A stretch of 64,000 nt of DNA from Pieris napi (taxonomy: Eukaryota; Arthropoda; Insecta; Lepidoptera; Pieridae): NCBI RefSeq assembly GCF_905475465.1, contig NC_062259.1:10364501-10428500 (forward strand). The letters run 5' to 3'. The translations under genes and the position numbers were made by a program. Shown here one piece after another: positions 24,545 to 38,327 of this stretch. Every line of letters begins with the position of its first letter. The stretch's first letter is position 1. A model generated the notes under the pieces. That model saw only the letters and a program-made list of their open reading frames with translations. It did no database searches and was not told the DNA's origin.

Positions 24545-25497
24545 AAGTATGTAACGCCTAAAATTCAGCCTTAGAATTAACGACATCTGAATGCTTGCTT
24601 CGTATCTTCCAAAAGCGACATCAACAGCGACCCCAATCTCTATAATGACTATTTGTGCTGCGCGATACTAATTTTGCGATATCAGAGCTACGGAAAAAAC
24701 GAGAACTACAGTGAACTTGCAGACAAAAGCTTCGGGATCGGTATAGCTGTTGCTATTGAAATTAACTAAAGATTATTAAAAAACTTCTACTTTTTATTTG
24801 CACCAACCCTAAAATAATATTATTCATGTCAGGACAATACAAATAAATTTTACAAATGAATGGATAACAAACAAGTTTAATTTATGTGATTACAATGTAT
24901 TTTCATTTTCTAAGCTTTTTGAAAGAATCTTATTATACTTTTCACAGGTGACTTATCAAAGGTGGAATTGAAAATCAACTCCCTCGTACATTTTTATCTG
25001 GGCGAAATGGTTTGTGGTACCTACTTCGTCCTTACTGCTGAGTTAGTGTTGGTCTTTGACCTGACGTGGACCGGAAGACTCAAAAGGAAACATTTTTAAT
25101 ATGAACTAAACTTGAAGTCACACCTTTAATTACAGTAAATGTCAATTAATGTATTCATTTCAAATTAAAGTTATTATTATTGGGTGCAATACCCATTACT
25201 TTTGATTTTTTTTTTTAATGTACCTATACCAATCCTCAATGCTGAATCACCGGTGTGTATTAATGTGGGTGCGAGGCCATGAATCAGGTGATTAATAACT
25301 ACACTACACTACATAACCTGATTTTCTCACTAATTTAAATGAGTTCTGTATTGTTTGGCTAAGTAAAGATTATATACAGTTAATCAATATATACGTATAC
25401 CATTTAAGAAAATTTATACTAGTAAGTTTCTAAAGTGAAATAAATAATAATTAATAAGTGCTTTTAAAAATGTTTTTTTAATTAACTTTGAGTTGTT

Positions 25498-25612
25498 TTT
25501 ATAGAACAGGGGACAAACGGGCAGGATGCTAATGTTAAGTGATACCGCCCATGGACACTTTTAATGGCAGAGGGCTCTCGAGTGCGTTGCCTTTTGAGTA
25601 ATAATTTCTCTT
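25498..25612 (+). repeat. Repeat family C, partial copy
   Basis: It has TATAGAACAGGGGACAAACG, GTTAAGTGATACCGCC and CATGGACACT, then GAGTGCGTTGCC. Compare the longest copy at 40345. Confidence 0.8.
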
Positions 25613-26699
25613 AAATGAACAAAGAAGCTCAATCTAAAATTTCGCTTAAAATGCGCAGAGCGTTACGTTTTCATTCCGTGGTTCACTGAACTACTACTAT
25701 GATTTCTTTACATACGATATATTAGCATTTAGTTGAACTTATTTGAAAACCTGGTAAGCAACTCACTATATGTAATGCTAAGACAACCATGACTCCTCAC
25801 TCAACACATTCCACAATTAAAATGTCGAAGAGGAATCGTTGCGTACTAATTGGCTTTAAATATTATCTAAGCCAGACGTAAATGGTCGAGTGTACTTACA
25901 TAACCAGCGCAGTGATTAGCTGATTACGCATTTTCGGCAAATCGTAGAATTGGATTAATTCTCTACCGGCTATTATGCAGCGAAACTTCGTCTCAAAAAC
26001 CTCCACCATGCATTATCAAGCAACCAGGTTACGTAATTATGCATGGGTCAGTGTAACTAAAGGACCATATCAAATGCATGGACTTATAATAATAATTTAT
26101 TTGCAAAAATATGGTACAAAAATGTTATTGGGGTACAATCTAAAGTTCGCATATTCTGACACAAATGTTTTTTTTTCTTACAATAGATAAAGTTCACAAA
26201 AAAGAGTGCGACTTTACATGAATTCCAATCTAGCCTATACAATAATTATGGCTAATTAGTAATATTATCTTGACTGACTTAATTTTCTACTATACTATTC
26301 ATTAGTATTAAAGTAAGGTAATGTTCATAAACAGTCTTAGTGTTCTATAATATTTTGACACTATGTTCAATAATATTAATTATAATACGCAATTAATCAT
26401 TAATAGAATAATATTTTTTTTCAAAAAGTAGTATATTAAGTTAATTTTTCGAAAACTCTAGAAGAAATGTCTTTTAATGTTTTTGGTAAATTATAATAAA
26501 CCTTGATAGTCCTAGATAGAACCTAGATATATACAATATATGTTTTTCCTATACAATGCCGGATTTAGTTTTGGCACAACAATTTCTCTCCATGTCTACT
26601 TCGACAGATGTCTATTAATTTGCCCATTGACTTAAAATATTTATGTGTTTGTGAACGAATAAGGACATTTCTAAAATATACATATAGGGAAGAAATAAA

Positions 26700-27110
26700 A
26701 TTTTGAACTTATTAAACAAATTGACGCAACTAACGCAAACTATATTGTTTGCTCCACAAATTTCTCTAATAGACTTTTTTGAGCCTATTTACTTCGACTG
26801 AATTTTCCCAAACTATAATTCCATATCGAAGTATAGATGAAACATGTGCATGACAAGCAGCTAATACCATATCAAGGTTAACGGTTTCCTTTAGTCGTTT
26901 TACCACGTAAACGAAGCTTGTTTTGTAATTTTTCGATATGTTATTAAAATGTTTCTGCCATATGCTAAAAAATGTATCAAGAGAATCTTTTGATGGCTGA
27001 ATATCTATAAAATAGTTCAGGTAAGCCATTAGTTTAGGACATAATATATATCTAATGTGGTAAGGATAACCTAGAAATGATTCATTGTGAAATTCAAGCA
27101 TTATTTGTAG
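26700..27110 (-). pseudogene. Non-LTR reverse transcriptase C-terminal fragment
   Basis: The minus-strand frame 27101-26766 (111 codons) ends with VKRLKETVNLDMVLAACHAH and SSILRYGIIVWENSVEVNRL, the hallmark (S.L.YGIIVWGNS) of the region after the RT domain of jockey-like LINEs. The upstream half of the frame is not recognisable. It is a short, dead fragment. Confidence 0.75.
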
Positions 27111-27332
27111 CTGTGACCCAGATAAACCAGAAGTTTTTGAATAAATGAAGTAACTATTTAGGCTATTTTACAATAGAGTATTATCGTAATTAACGTTATA
27201 GTTATATCTTTAGTTATATATATTATTCTAGTTTACTATACTTAGGTAACAGCAGTATTGATATGCCAGCCCAAACACAAGTGTCTCTGACTACTTACGG
27301 GGGCTGTCTCAACTCATGTATTTTATGTAATA

Positions 27333-27553
27333 CTAGTGGACCCGACAGACGTTGTCCTGCACGATATTTCAAGCGATTAGTAAAGCAAAGTATGATAGTA
27401 CCGACTGCAGCGCCATCTGGCGGGATGATTTGTGAATCTAAACCATTCCCAAATCCCCTTGAACACACACAAAAAATTTCATCAAAATCGGTCCAGTCGT
27501 TTGAGAGAAGTTCAGTGACATACACACTCACAGAAGAATTATTTATATAAAGA
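27333..27553 (-). mobile_element. Non-autonomous Helitron, 221 bp
   Basis: On the minus strand it begins TCTTTATATAAATAATTCTT and ends GTCGGGTCCACTAG, between host A and T. It keeps the GACTGGACCGATTTTGATGA block and a GCGCCATCTGGC-type palindrome. Open frames on both strands here belong to the element. Confidence 0.85.
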
Positions 27554-27559
27554 TTTGAG

Positions 27560-30500
27560 ATACAATAAACATTTTCAGATTAGGTATATCATCAAAGAAA
27601 CAATGAGTTTCTCAAAAATAAAATCATCGCTGTGCTATCAATAAAGCCATAACTTAACAGTATTTATTATAAATACTTTATTATAAAAACTTATATATTT
27701 TAAGCTATAAAATCCTAGTTGTTTCTAAATCCTTCAGTTATAACGAACATCAAGGCATACCAACTAAACAATTTCGGAGAAGTATACAAAACATCTTAGA
27801 ATTATGTAGGCCCTTCTACAATCCTCAAAGATACTTCATCTCAACTCGAGTGGGCAAAGGAGCGAAATATTGCGACTGAATATTTCACAATAATTCCAAG
27901 GCTTCTGAATAAATACAACCTTATTATTTTAACACTGTTTGATCATTGGTATATTAAATTTTTGCTAACGTGACCAGTGGACGTTATTCCGGATTTAATA
28001 TTTCCATTACTAGCATAGCGATTAATAGTGGATTAATTGGAAGGATCTATGATTTATTGAATACATTGTATCGATATTATCGCGATCAAAACTGCAGTTT
28101 ATCTGTAATTTTGATGCAGAAGACCTATTTTAAATAGACCTCTGTTATAAATTATATTTACTTCAAAGACAAACCGCCCCATCGTAAATCTACATGGAGT
28201 CTCATCTGCCTATAAAAAAGATCAATAAAATATATGCAGAAATGAGACAATAAAAGACTAAATGGACTTATAGAATACTTAAATCATTAATTTAAATTCA
28301 ACAGTCACGAAGATCAAATTACAAAGCGCACAAGTGCCTTTGTACTGTTTAAATATGAATACGTAGCTAGGAGTACTCTGAAAGGGGGTAAAGGTCACGG
28401 CCTGAACGTTGAACGAGAGAGAAAGTACTACGAAGCACTGAGAATATATATAAAGTCAATCATACTTGTATACATTTTACAAAAACTTTGTGAGAACAAA
28501 TCTAGCGCGCTCTCACAATACAGTTTATATATTTTTGTAACTACTTATCGTAGGTAAGAATTCTATGTTCATTGTAAAAAATGTATACTGTGCCAACGAA
28601 AGCAACAAAAAATCCTGTCGCCTTGAAAATTAAAATGCATGCCGTTGTACCGAAATTAAACGTTTAGAAATGTTATATGCAAGGCAGTATTTTTTAATTA
28701 ATTTAATACATTCGCATAAGCAAAAATGAGTACATGGTGTGGCTTCGAAATAATTAATTGTAGGCGGTCAAAATATTCTAAAGAATCAATATTTTGGTTG
28801 TTTAGCTGTATTGAAAAAGTGAGGGGTGAGAATGTAAAACAAAAGGTGAGACCATTCCAACACGTAGACGCGTCTACGCGTGTTCTGTATAACCTTCTTT
28901 CTTTTGAGTTTAGTTTCCAATTCACTGATTGGACGTGGAAATTTAACTAATAAATACCGTATATCATTTTTTTTTAAGGCCAGAGTTTGTTACAACTCAA
29001 AGTCCAATAATATGAAAATTGGCACTAATTATTGTAAATTTATAATATATTGTGATAATTAATCACATTTTAAACGTTTGTACCATAACACAATTACCAT
29101 CTAAACTGTAAAGTTAATATTTCTCTTCTAATATTATAATAATAAAACTTTATATAGAAATATGGTTGTGACACACACAACATTATTTATAACACTAGAG
29201 TGTGGGGACTAGCGTTAGATTAATTTTGTGTGCCCCTGTTTTGGGTAACTATATTGAATAATCCTTCAATTCTGACACAAAACTAATTACTAACAATAAT
29301 TGAAAAAAAAAATGTCCTTGTATTTTTTGTCCACGCGGCTCATAATTACTTTAAGTGAAAATTCACACAAAATTGTGTCTGGGCATCAGATCGATTTCTT
29401 TGATAATTTTTAATTTTAAAGACGAGTAGGTGAACTGCCTTCTATATCTGACATATGTTTCTGGGTTTATTTCATAGTGGAAATGTTAATTGGTCACAAA
29501 GAAAGAAAAATCCATCGACGCACATCTCAACCCTAAAGCGTACGATAACATTTCGACTGTCGGATGGATTGTTCATACGACTTTAACAATTTCTCGAAGA
29601 GTGAAGGAAATCATCGCGAGGAAGCGGGCTAATGTTTTAGACCGTAAATTGACGACGGTCGTTCTTGCATGTAATAGAAAAATAATGGAAAAAAACAGAA
29701 ACAATCCGAGGCCAAGACTAAACAAAGGGTTCTTTCGCCACTAGATTATTATTATACCCGATCCACTTGTTTTAATAGCACTCCCGAAAATCTTAAGGTA
29801 AAAATTAGTTTCTTGATATGTTTGAGAGCTTGACGAAATTCTTTGAACAACATAGCGCATCATCAGCTTTATATATTTGAGACCAGTGTTGACCAAACAG
29901 CTTAAGCTTTTGACTGTCTGACTGTTTGACTAAACCGTATTGCGTTGAGATTCTGGCTGTAGCCATGCCGGCACCAATGGAGTTTTATTTATATATACGT
30001 AATTAACAATCTCGTAATGTAAAGGTAAACATCGTGAGCATGACAGAACAGACACGGAAGGTACATCACCAACTTGTCTTTATACTATAAAAAAATATTA
30101 AAGAAACGTATCAAATGTTTGAATTCAATATAATTAATATTTTTTAAGTACTTCTATGCTCTTTAAATTTTTTTAACATAAATTTGAAATTTTAGCTATG
30201 TATTTTTAAGCTGAGGAACATATATATACAAAACATATACAGAACAACGCAAGCAAAACGGACAGAGTAGTAATAATTAAAGACCGGCTAGAAAAGCATT
30301 CGTGATACAACTGCTTTCAGTAATTTCAAAGTTAATATTATATAAGTGTATTCCTCGCCAAAGTTTGAGATAAAAATATTATTTTAGCGTCTATTTTTCT
30401 TTTGGAGTCTCATTACAACTTTTTCCCATTTTCCTCTCAACTTTTCATGAATTTAAATACCATTTTATAAATTACTTCTATTCAGAACTGCACAGCTTTC

Positions 30501-33500
30501 TAATTAGTAAAGGGAATTAAGTAAGTCTTTTACGTCTCGGAAAATGATGTACCCATTGATTAAATATTTCTATTATAATTAATTTACGCCAACCATATAC
30601 ACCTTGAATAATTTAATGCTCTAAGGTAATCTGTATCAAAAACGGGGGATGAAGCTCCCAGAAGTATCAAAATTAGTTTATAAAAAAACACTTAATAGAT
30701 CGGTAGGCACAGAAGCCTGATCACCTGCTCTCTTTAAAAATAAGTAAAGAAATAGATAAAGAAATATATTTATAACATAAATATATAATGTAAATAAACG
30801 CGCAATATAAGGAATTATTCGCCATTGCAAATACACAAAAAAGGAACAATAAAAATATAGTGAATTGATTAATTAATTAATTGTTCAACAAACCTTATAC
30901 CACGGAGTGAAGCCGGTGTTTAAGACCTTTGTATTGCTTAAACCTTACATAGATCATTCCCTTTGTACTTTTTGACTTTCGAATAACTTTAAATGTACTT
31001 GAAAACACTACATTTTACTTAATATTTCCAATATTATAATGTTTACTATTTTTACTATGGTTATAAACGTTATATTTTGATTGTTGTTTTCGCGCAAAAT
31101 GTTTCGATTTTGTGGGAGCCAAAAGAGGATTACGTCCTTCCTATCCCGTAGCGCAGACCCAACTGATTTTCCATTTCCATTTTCCAGTATTTGTAACTCG
31201 CCGGAACACCAGTTCGTAATCGTGCGGCATAATGGGCGCAATTTTTACTGTCATAATACATTTGTTTTGTTACTAATTAGATTAATTTTGACCTGTATAA
31301 CTTTTTTTAGTGTAATGTCTAATCCGTGGTCCATTATGTGACTTTCTTCGACACCTTTTCGACGACAATCTTATTACTGAAATAAAAAGTAACTTTAAAC
31401 CAAAATACATATCAATAGGGAATACTTAAATATACAAAACTTAAGGTTATGTATAGAACAAATTATTTTTGTCATAATCGTTTTATGCTTAAGATTTTGT
31501 TTCAAATCACAAATTGTTACTATGTAGATAAATATATCTATACAAGCCATATACATAAACGTACTTCGTAAGTTTATAGGCCGTAACAGTGTGCGTAATA
31601 AGTTACGCGGCTTTGATCATCATGCTACGAATTGCTACGAGTTTGTTTCAAAGCCCGACTCGAATTACGTATTTTGTTTAGCTATATATTTACGGTTTAC
31701 GCAACAGATGTGACCACTGCCATTATCCTAACATCGTTAGTCACACACACGTGAACACACGTGAGAAATATTTTTTATAGAAACAAACAATACGCTTATG
31801 ACAACTTTCGCAAATCTAATAGACATTTACGATCCTAATTAGAACGTCAGAACCATGCAATGTACCAGAACTAAAACAGTTACTACAAGTATATACCTAT
31901 TAATCACTGTATGAGATTGTCAAAGACAGGATAAGTGAAATTGACTTCCAAAGAGTCAATAGAGTACCGAATCTATAGGTAGAGTATGTATAAGTACGCA
32001 CCCTTCGCTTGCCCCTTGTATCCGACACGCGGCCACGGTTCAATACAGTGTAAAGTACAAATTATACAAAGCCGTTCCACACCGTCAAACTTTAATAATA
32101 ATAATTTTCTAAGCAGTTACGGACCAACTTAGAAACTACTTGGACAGTATTTATATCTAGTAAAGATGTTTTTTAAGAACTATTGTAGGCCCTAAAGTAA
32201 AAATCCAATACATTAATAATGACGTTAGCTTATTTAGACACTGTGGAATAATACAAATCTACGTACAAGTTCGGTATTGGCTTTTTTGACTCTGCCCTGA
32301 AAAGCACTGTCGAACATTCAACGCATACATGGGCTATAAGTACAACTTCGTACAGTCCGCGCCAATAATGTATACGTAGAACGGACAACCACATATTGTT
32401 CTACGCTTTATTAACTGTTTACCCCCAAATCTTAAAATAACACCCGAAAAAAATGTTTTTTTTAGCCAACCTGGAAAGTGATTGCTTGCTTGCTTAAGAT
32501 AGATGTAATATAATACAATGTTTTTGTATTAATTGTATTTTTTTTAACTCTTTAGTTTATGAGGAATTTATAATGTGGTGTCGCCCTTCAGGAATTATAG
32601 TTTTGGAATAAGCAATAATAAATAAAAATAGAAAAAAGTATATATCGTATATGGATGGTCGAACATTTTTACCTATGACTGAGAGACTTATTATTAAAGT
32701 TGTGTCACACTCTTAAGACCGAATATCAAACACTTGTCACTAAAATAAGTAAAGTCAATGCAGAATGTTTTGCATTTATAAACATAATTTTAAATAATCA
32801 TTAAAATTATAAAAAGCTCGATCAAAATGTATAAATACAAGCCTGAAACTATTCAAGGGCTGGCTTCTTATTCTAAGAGGAATATGATGCTATTTTAGTG
32901 CAGTTTTGTAGCAATAGCTACGAGTATACTTGTGTTAGGATTATCCCAACGCAATTTTTTTCACATGATTTTTTTTATGTAAGTGCAAATACAGTCTTAA
33001 AAATAATATGACACGAGAGTTATTTCCCTTGATAGAGGTATATTGTCCTAAATCATGCTGATATTTCTGAAAGTTTCTTCTGTTGTAATTATGTACATAA
33101 TTACTTGCACTCAAACATAAAATTTTTGGGTCGCCGTAACCACACCCTCTTTGGGAACTGGATCCGCGCTTTGAAAAACAATTCTAGCATGAGCTAAGTT
33201 CGGTGGCGGTTTTTTGAGGGATGTAAAATGTATGTTAAATGAAAATCTTCCTTTGAAGCTGGTTGTTTTAAATATGAGAGTTGCGATGCTAACAAAAAAC
33301 TAACTTAGCTTATTTAAGGGTCCTTAAATCTTAGTAACACTTTAATACAAGTGTATTCGGCCTTTTTGGACATAATCGGAAACAAGAATGTTAAATTATG
33401 AGTGTGGGAAAAACTAAGGGGCTAATTTTGGCTTTTGACTGCTAACATTTGGTTTACACTTCTATTATATATGTAACTAAATTAATGTTAGGGGATATAA

Positions 33501-34370
33501 CTCATGGTTCTCAACAAAAGCTAGAAGTGACACACGTCGTTCATCAATCATCAAGCCTCAGATAAAACTTATTTATACCAACAGGAGTTGGTAGTAATGC
33601 TTGGCCTTCAAACGTTCAAGTTGTTTATACCATTTTTTTTTAATTTTATTTAGTTCTCACTATTTATAAAATAATAAGACTTAATTGTTTGTTAAAATTA
33701 TCATACAATTTAACTGTACGTTTGCCTCATTTGCTGTTATTGACTCAATATAACGCAACCATAAATTATTTGTTTTTCTATTAAATATTCTTAATGCCGG
33801 CGCGAGGAACTTTTAATTCGCACCCTATTAGCCGGACCGACATGAACTAAATTATTGTTCGTCTTCGTGCTTCAAATGTATAAATAAATTAGTATGTCAC
33901 GTCTGCTTAATTTTTGTTCGTTTGATGCCAGATTTTTCACAAAGACAAAAAAAAACAATGCCTGTTGGGACAGGTGTGGAAAGTTTTCTTTATATTCAGT
34001 GAGGCATGAGGTAGACACATATTTTTATCAGACTTATAAATACGGCATTAGAGCTATCAATCGCTATCTAATTCTGTAAAATTCAAATGACGTCGACTAA
34101 GGACGATACCTAATATCTATACCCATACTCTCAATATATAGCGCTGTTGTCGCAAACTTGAAATTACGTGGTATGGACTCCATATTGAAATAGAGTTACC
34201 GTAGTAAGTTACGTCTTCATTTATATTCAGGTTAAACTTGAACCAACAACGCTGTTCAATTTCAGATATTCGAATATTGAATAATTTGTTACAATGCTTG
34301 CAATTACGCGTTGCTTAAAACGTTAATTCTACAGCCTAATAACTCAACGTTATCGAAGTTATATTTCAAG
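27560..34370. other. AT-rich intergenic DNA
   Basis: I found no splice-framed coding exon, tRNA or well-bounded element. Small points: a perfect palindrome CGTAGACGCGTCTACG at 28864-28879; a short SINE-B-like scrap (ACGAGTAGGTGAACTGCC) near 29422; and an 84-codon very basic plus-strand frame at 29490-29744 with no family match. Paired opposite-strand frames near 31008-31341 look like chance. Confidence 0.45.
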
Positions 34371-34494
34371 AACAATAACGCTCTTATAACTATTAAACAA
34401 AGCGTTGTTTGTCAAATATAACTGTTTGGTTAGGCTTCGATAAGGCTAACCGCCCTAAATTTCCCACTCATTCCCTTGTAATTCGTCTAACAAC

Positions 34495-37400
34495 ATGGTG
34501 TATTGTCGACTGATAAGCTTCGGTGTTCTCTTATGTATTGCGAGTGTTGTAAGTACTAATTACATTACTTCATATTGAGACTATTATTAAATGTAGGTTT
34601 CTTCTCGAATCACGAGGTATATAATATATATTATAGTAGTATTAGATAAATCTTAATAGATTATCGACGATTACTTAATAGATAATCGACGACTCATTGG
34701 TCTAGTGGTTAGTACCCCTGAGTGCGAATCCATGAGTCCCGGGTTCGATCCCCGGCTGAGACGAACATCGATGTAATGAGCGTTTGGTGTTGTGCTTAGG
34801 TCTTGGGTGTTTAAATATGTATTTATATCTCTATCTTTCTATAATATGTATGTATATCCGTTGCCTAGTACCCATAACACAAGCTTCACCAGCTTAGCAT
34901 GGGACTAGGTCAATTGGTGTGAATTGTCTTAAAAAAAAAAGATTACTAATGTCTTGAGCAAGACAAAGAGAAATGGAAAAATATGGAGAAGGCTTTTATC
35001 CTGAAAGGGACCAAACAAGAAATAGACCACTAAAAAAGAAAAAGGAAATCTTACTTAAAATTTTTAACACTACTAATAATATTAAGTGTTAAATTAAGGA
35101 AAGTAAACTAATAAATTGTTGTATGGATTATTTAATAAAGCTTTAATAATCATAGATTAGTGGAACTGTCACTCCTATTCGCCTATCAGCCTTAAATGAA
35201 AATTTACAGTGATACCGTTATTATTAAATATGATTCAGTCTTATTGTACACTTTTAACTAAAGTGCTCTTTAGTGTTTTTGTAAAATATTTACGCTCTGC
35301 TGAAAAGAAAGAGATAACTTTAATTAAAAAGATAAAACTACACCCATATCTTTTTTATGAATGAAAGGGTAATTTTTGGTAGAATTTATCTTCCTCTATT
35401 CTTTTAAACATTTTCCAAATCAGAATTTTCAACCTGACCATACGTATAATCATAGAGAATTCTATACGCGTTATTTCATTAAATTAAGAAAACATCACAT
35501 TTATTTTAAAGCGTATAAAAAAACAAGGAATAAAAAATACAATATATATATATATGTTTAAGTAGTTATGTTAAAGAGAAACGTTTTTAAATAGTTATGT
35601 TAAAAACAAATAGGTCTAAAGTATCTTACAGACCAATTTGACCTAGGGTCCTTCAATAAAAGAGCGTACTTATTCTTATAAGGCCGGCAACGCATTCGCG
35701 AGCCCTCTGGCATTGAGAGTGTCCATGGGCGGTATCACTTAACATGGTTTTGAGGTTCGAACCGAACTATTGAAATAAATTTCGTAACGAATACAGATAA
35801 AGTAACTGTCATACATTTAACCAGTGCATAAAAAGTTACGTCCATTTAATAATCAAGTTAGATTCACGCCAAATTAATAGTGTTATAAAATTTTAAACGG
35901 CCTACTTTATTTAAATAATTCGACCGATTTTGTTCGATTGAATTAACTGAAGTTTGTTAAATCATCGGGCAGACACGATTTGTTTTCTTATGAAAAATTA
36001 ATTCCCAGGATCTTTATTTTGGAATCTGATACTAAAATTGGAGGTTAAACATAAGAGTTTTTTTAAATATACAGGTACGCCTACATCTGAGCCTATCAGA
36101 CACGCAATCGGCAGATGTGACCGAGTGGCTAAGCAGAAGGGGAGTGTCTGAGAGATCTCCCCTTTCTTAAAAAGGGACATTATTATCTTAAAGGGTTGGC
36201 GTCCAAAAATAAGGGTTAAAAGCCACTTTGCACCTGTTTTACTAAAACCAGTATTACTTTGGTTCCTAAGTTACATATATTTGGAGAACCGATGAATTAT
36301 TAAATCACGCGACACAACCCTTTGCTTGATGTGGTACGTGCATACCATTATGTATATATACCATCCTTATTATGTTCGTAGTTCGAATCGAGCCCAGAAC
36401 CGAAGCTTTACGCTTTAGTATCCAACGATGGCGCTTTATGCTTAAGGGTAAAATTATAAGCGCTGATTCACCTGCTACACGTAATAAGTACGAGATCATT
36501 TCAACCACTTTAATTAAGCTGAGGCAACTACCACAATTCTCTGTAATGTCTGCGCCAACTGTTAATCTTCCCATTAAGTTTCGCGGATCAAGACAGTTTT
36601 CTGACGAAACGACGCGCTTTATGTACATTTTAATAGCTTTATTTTGTGACGAATGTAGGTTAATCACAATATTGACCACCCAATTTTTTTGTTCTAATAA
36701 TAACTGTTTTGTAACATGGAAGGCTCAGTTGTATGACATGTTCCAGTAAAATAATAATAATAATGAAGCCCGTTTTATTTCCAATCATGACAAAAACAAA
36801 TTATAATACACGGCTTAGATTATTTTACATTCTTATACATTTTTTTTCTTTGGAACCCCTTCACGGGTAAAGGCCTTCTCCAGCTTTTTCCAACTGACTC
36901 TGTCTATGGCTCTCTTTCTCCATTCCTGCTACCGCTTCTATTTCTTCTATCCATCTTTTTTTTTCCACGTCTTTTTATTGTTGTGTGTTCCAGTATGTGT
37001 TATAAATATAATATTAATGTGCAAGTCTGGTATAAAGATATTTTAATTATAGCTTTTATCTTACGAATATGCTTCTTGAATAAGCATACAATGGAATGCA
37101 GCAAAGTTAACAGCGACCTATTATACAAGTACTCATACAAAGCACGGTAGCATTCACAAGTAATTGTACCACAGAGCAACAAGCATTAGAACGCAATCTG
37201 AACTTCTGCAATATTTCGCGCTGCACTTTTATCTCGACAACCAATGAATCGATAGCTGGCAATTTAAGTCGCAGTTCCGAATGCTTTCCTATAGACATCA
37301 ATTTCTATGAAAGTGAATAGCATAACTAGATTCGCCGGCTTTTGTAGGAAACGTTTATACAGCCCGATTAATTGTTTGGCTTGCATCACGATAACCAATT

Positions 37401-38251
37401 AGCCCTTTGCATAGATTTATTATATACATATTTGTAAATGTAATGAAAGTTTTGAATAAGGAAAAACGTGGTTTGTTTGATCTGAATTGAAAACGAGAAT
37501 AAATAGATACTATCCTTTTTTTCGGAACATTTCTGATTTTTTCTGATTTTTTTTTGAATTTTTCTGATTTTTTCTGATTTTTTCTGAATTTTTCTTTAGG
37601 AATGAAAATCGGAAATTTTAGTCTGAGCCTCAGATATCTATATCTATTCCGTGATCAATTCTAATAGGCAAGTAGGTGATCAAATTTCTGTACCTGACAC
37701 TCGACTTTTTGGATCTAAGGCACGACGGTGTCCTCACGATGTTTTCCTTCACCGTACGAGTGAGTGTTAAATGTATGCATAGGTAGAAAGTCTACTTGGT
37801 GCACGCCGGGGATCGAACCTACGACACCAGGGATGAATGTCGTACGTTGAAACAACTAAGGCCAATAAGGCTAACACGTTGAGGCTAACTTTAATACATT
37901 TATTTACTACTCATAATATAAATTCAAATTATTAGTAAAATTACATTGACTTCTAGGTTTTATTAAATAGTTATTCACCTACATACAATGTTTTGAATTA
38001 ACATTTAATTATTTTTACAGATTTCCAAAATAGTTCTGCCACATAAGCTACGGTATTTAGAGAACATGTTAAACGCGGAAGTAATTGCTAAAGCCGCAAA
38101 GATACGTCAACGGATGGAAGCTAATCCCAACATACCAGATAGTGACAAAAGTTGGCCGATTTTACTTGCAAAATATCAGGAAGACGAGAAGAAAAACGCC
38201 CCCGTATACTCTTACAACAGTCTGTATGGACGAAGAATGCCGAACTATTAG
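34495..38251 (+). CDS. Small secreted protein, candidate amidated neuropeptide precursor
   Basis: Two exons, 34495-34548 and 38021-38251, join in phase 0 (donor GTAAGT, acceptor ATTTTTACAG) into 94 residues. The start sits in a good insect context (CAACATGG). Residues 1-18 or so form a signal peptide (MVYCRLISFGVLLCIASV), so exon 1 encodes little else. Residues 31-52 are a probable amphipathic helix. Near the C-terminus a Lys75-Lys76 pair, an 11-residue stretch NAPVYSYNSLY (77-87), Gly88 and Arg89-Arg90 occur in that order, then four residues to the stop. Dibasic sites with a Gly donor are the standard pattern for prohormone cleavage and C-terminal amidation. There are no Cys residues in the mature part. 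I do not recognise the peptide as a known family. ATTAAA follows the stop at about 38262. The 3.5-kb intron holds SINE A. It could also be another kind of small secreted protein. Confidence 0.72.
34688..34940 (+). repeat. tRNA-derived SINE, family A, copy 2
   Basis: It begins GACGACTCATTGGTCTAGTG, with a B box GGGTTCGATCCC and the same 3' body and A tail as the copy at 5914. It lies in the intron of the secreted protein gene and is the more complete copy. Confidence 0.88.
35655..35745 (-). repeat. Repeat family C, antisense fragment
   Basis: AAGGCCGGCAACGCATTCGC and GTGTCCATGGGCGGTATCAC are the complement of the family C core at 40380-40450. Confidence 0.85.
36300..36750. other. Unrecognised segment with open frames on both strands
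   Basis: Frames of 125 codons (plus, 36372-36749) and 124 codons (minus, 36679-36305) overlap almost completely. Neither shows a motif, signal or splice context that I recognise. GC is a little above the local level. It lies in the intron of the secreted protein gene and could be an old transposon piece. Confidence 0.35.
37518..37602. repeat. TTTTTTCTGA tandem repeat
   Basis: About seven copies of a ten-base unit (TTTCTGATTT / TTTTTGAATT variants). Confidence 0.85.
37661..37872 (-). repeat. tRNA-derived SINE, family B
   Basis: Plus-strand text runs CTAATAGGCAAGTAGGTGAT, CCTCACGATGTTTTCCTTCA, then GGGGATCGAACCTACGAC (antisense B box) and a tRNA-like head ending at AAGGCCAATAAGG. The element reads on the minus strand. 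Confidence 0.88.
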
Positions 38252-38327
38252 AATTATTTTAGTTATTAAAGATACAAACAAATCATTTCGGTCGTTTTGA
38301 GTTACTCTTGAGAATGTTTCTGTCTTT

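Noticed and set aside
27263..27550. Opposing 95- and 78-codon frames as genes
   Set aside because: Both lie almost wholly within the Helitron at 27333-27553.
34688..34765. tRNA gene suggested by A box and B box
   Set aside because: The same tRNA-like head occurs at 5914 followed by the same long 3' body and A tail, so it is a SINE; the cloverleaf also has no good acceptor stem.
36110..36180. tRNA-Leu/Ser-like start (GACCGAGTGGCTAAGC)
   Set aside because: No B box follows at the proper distance and no acceptor stem closes.
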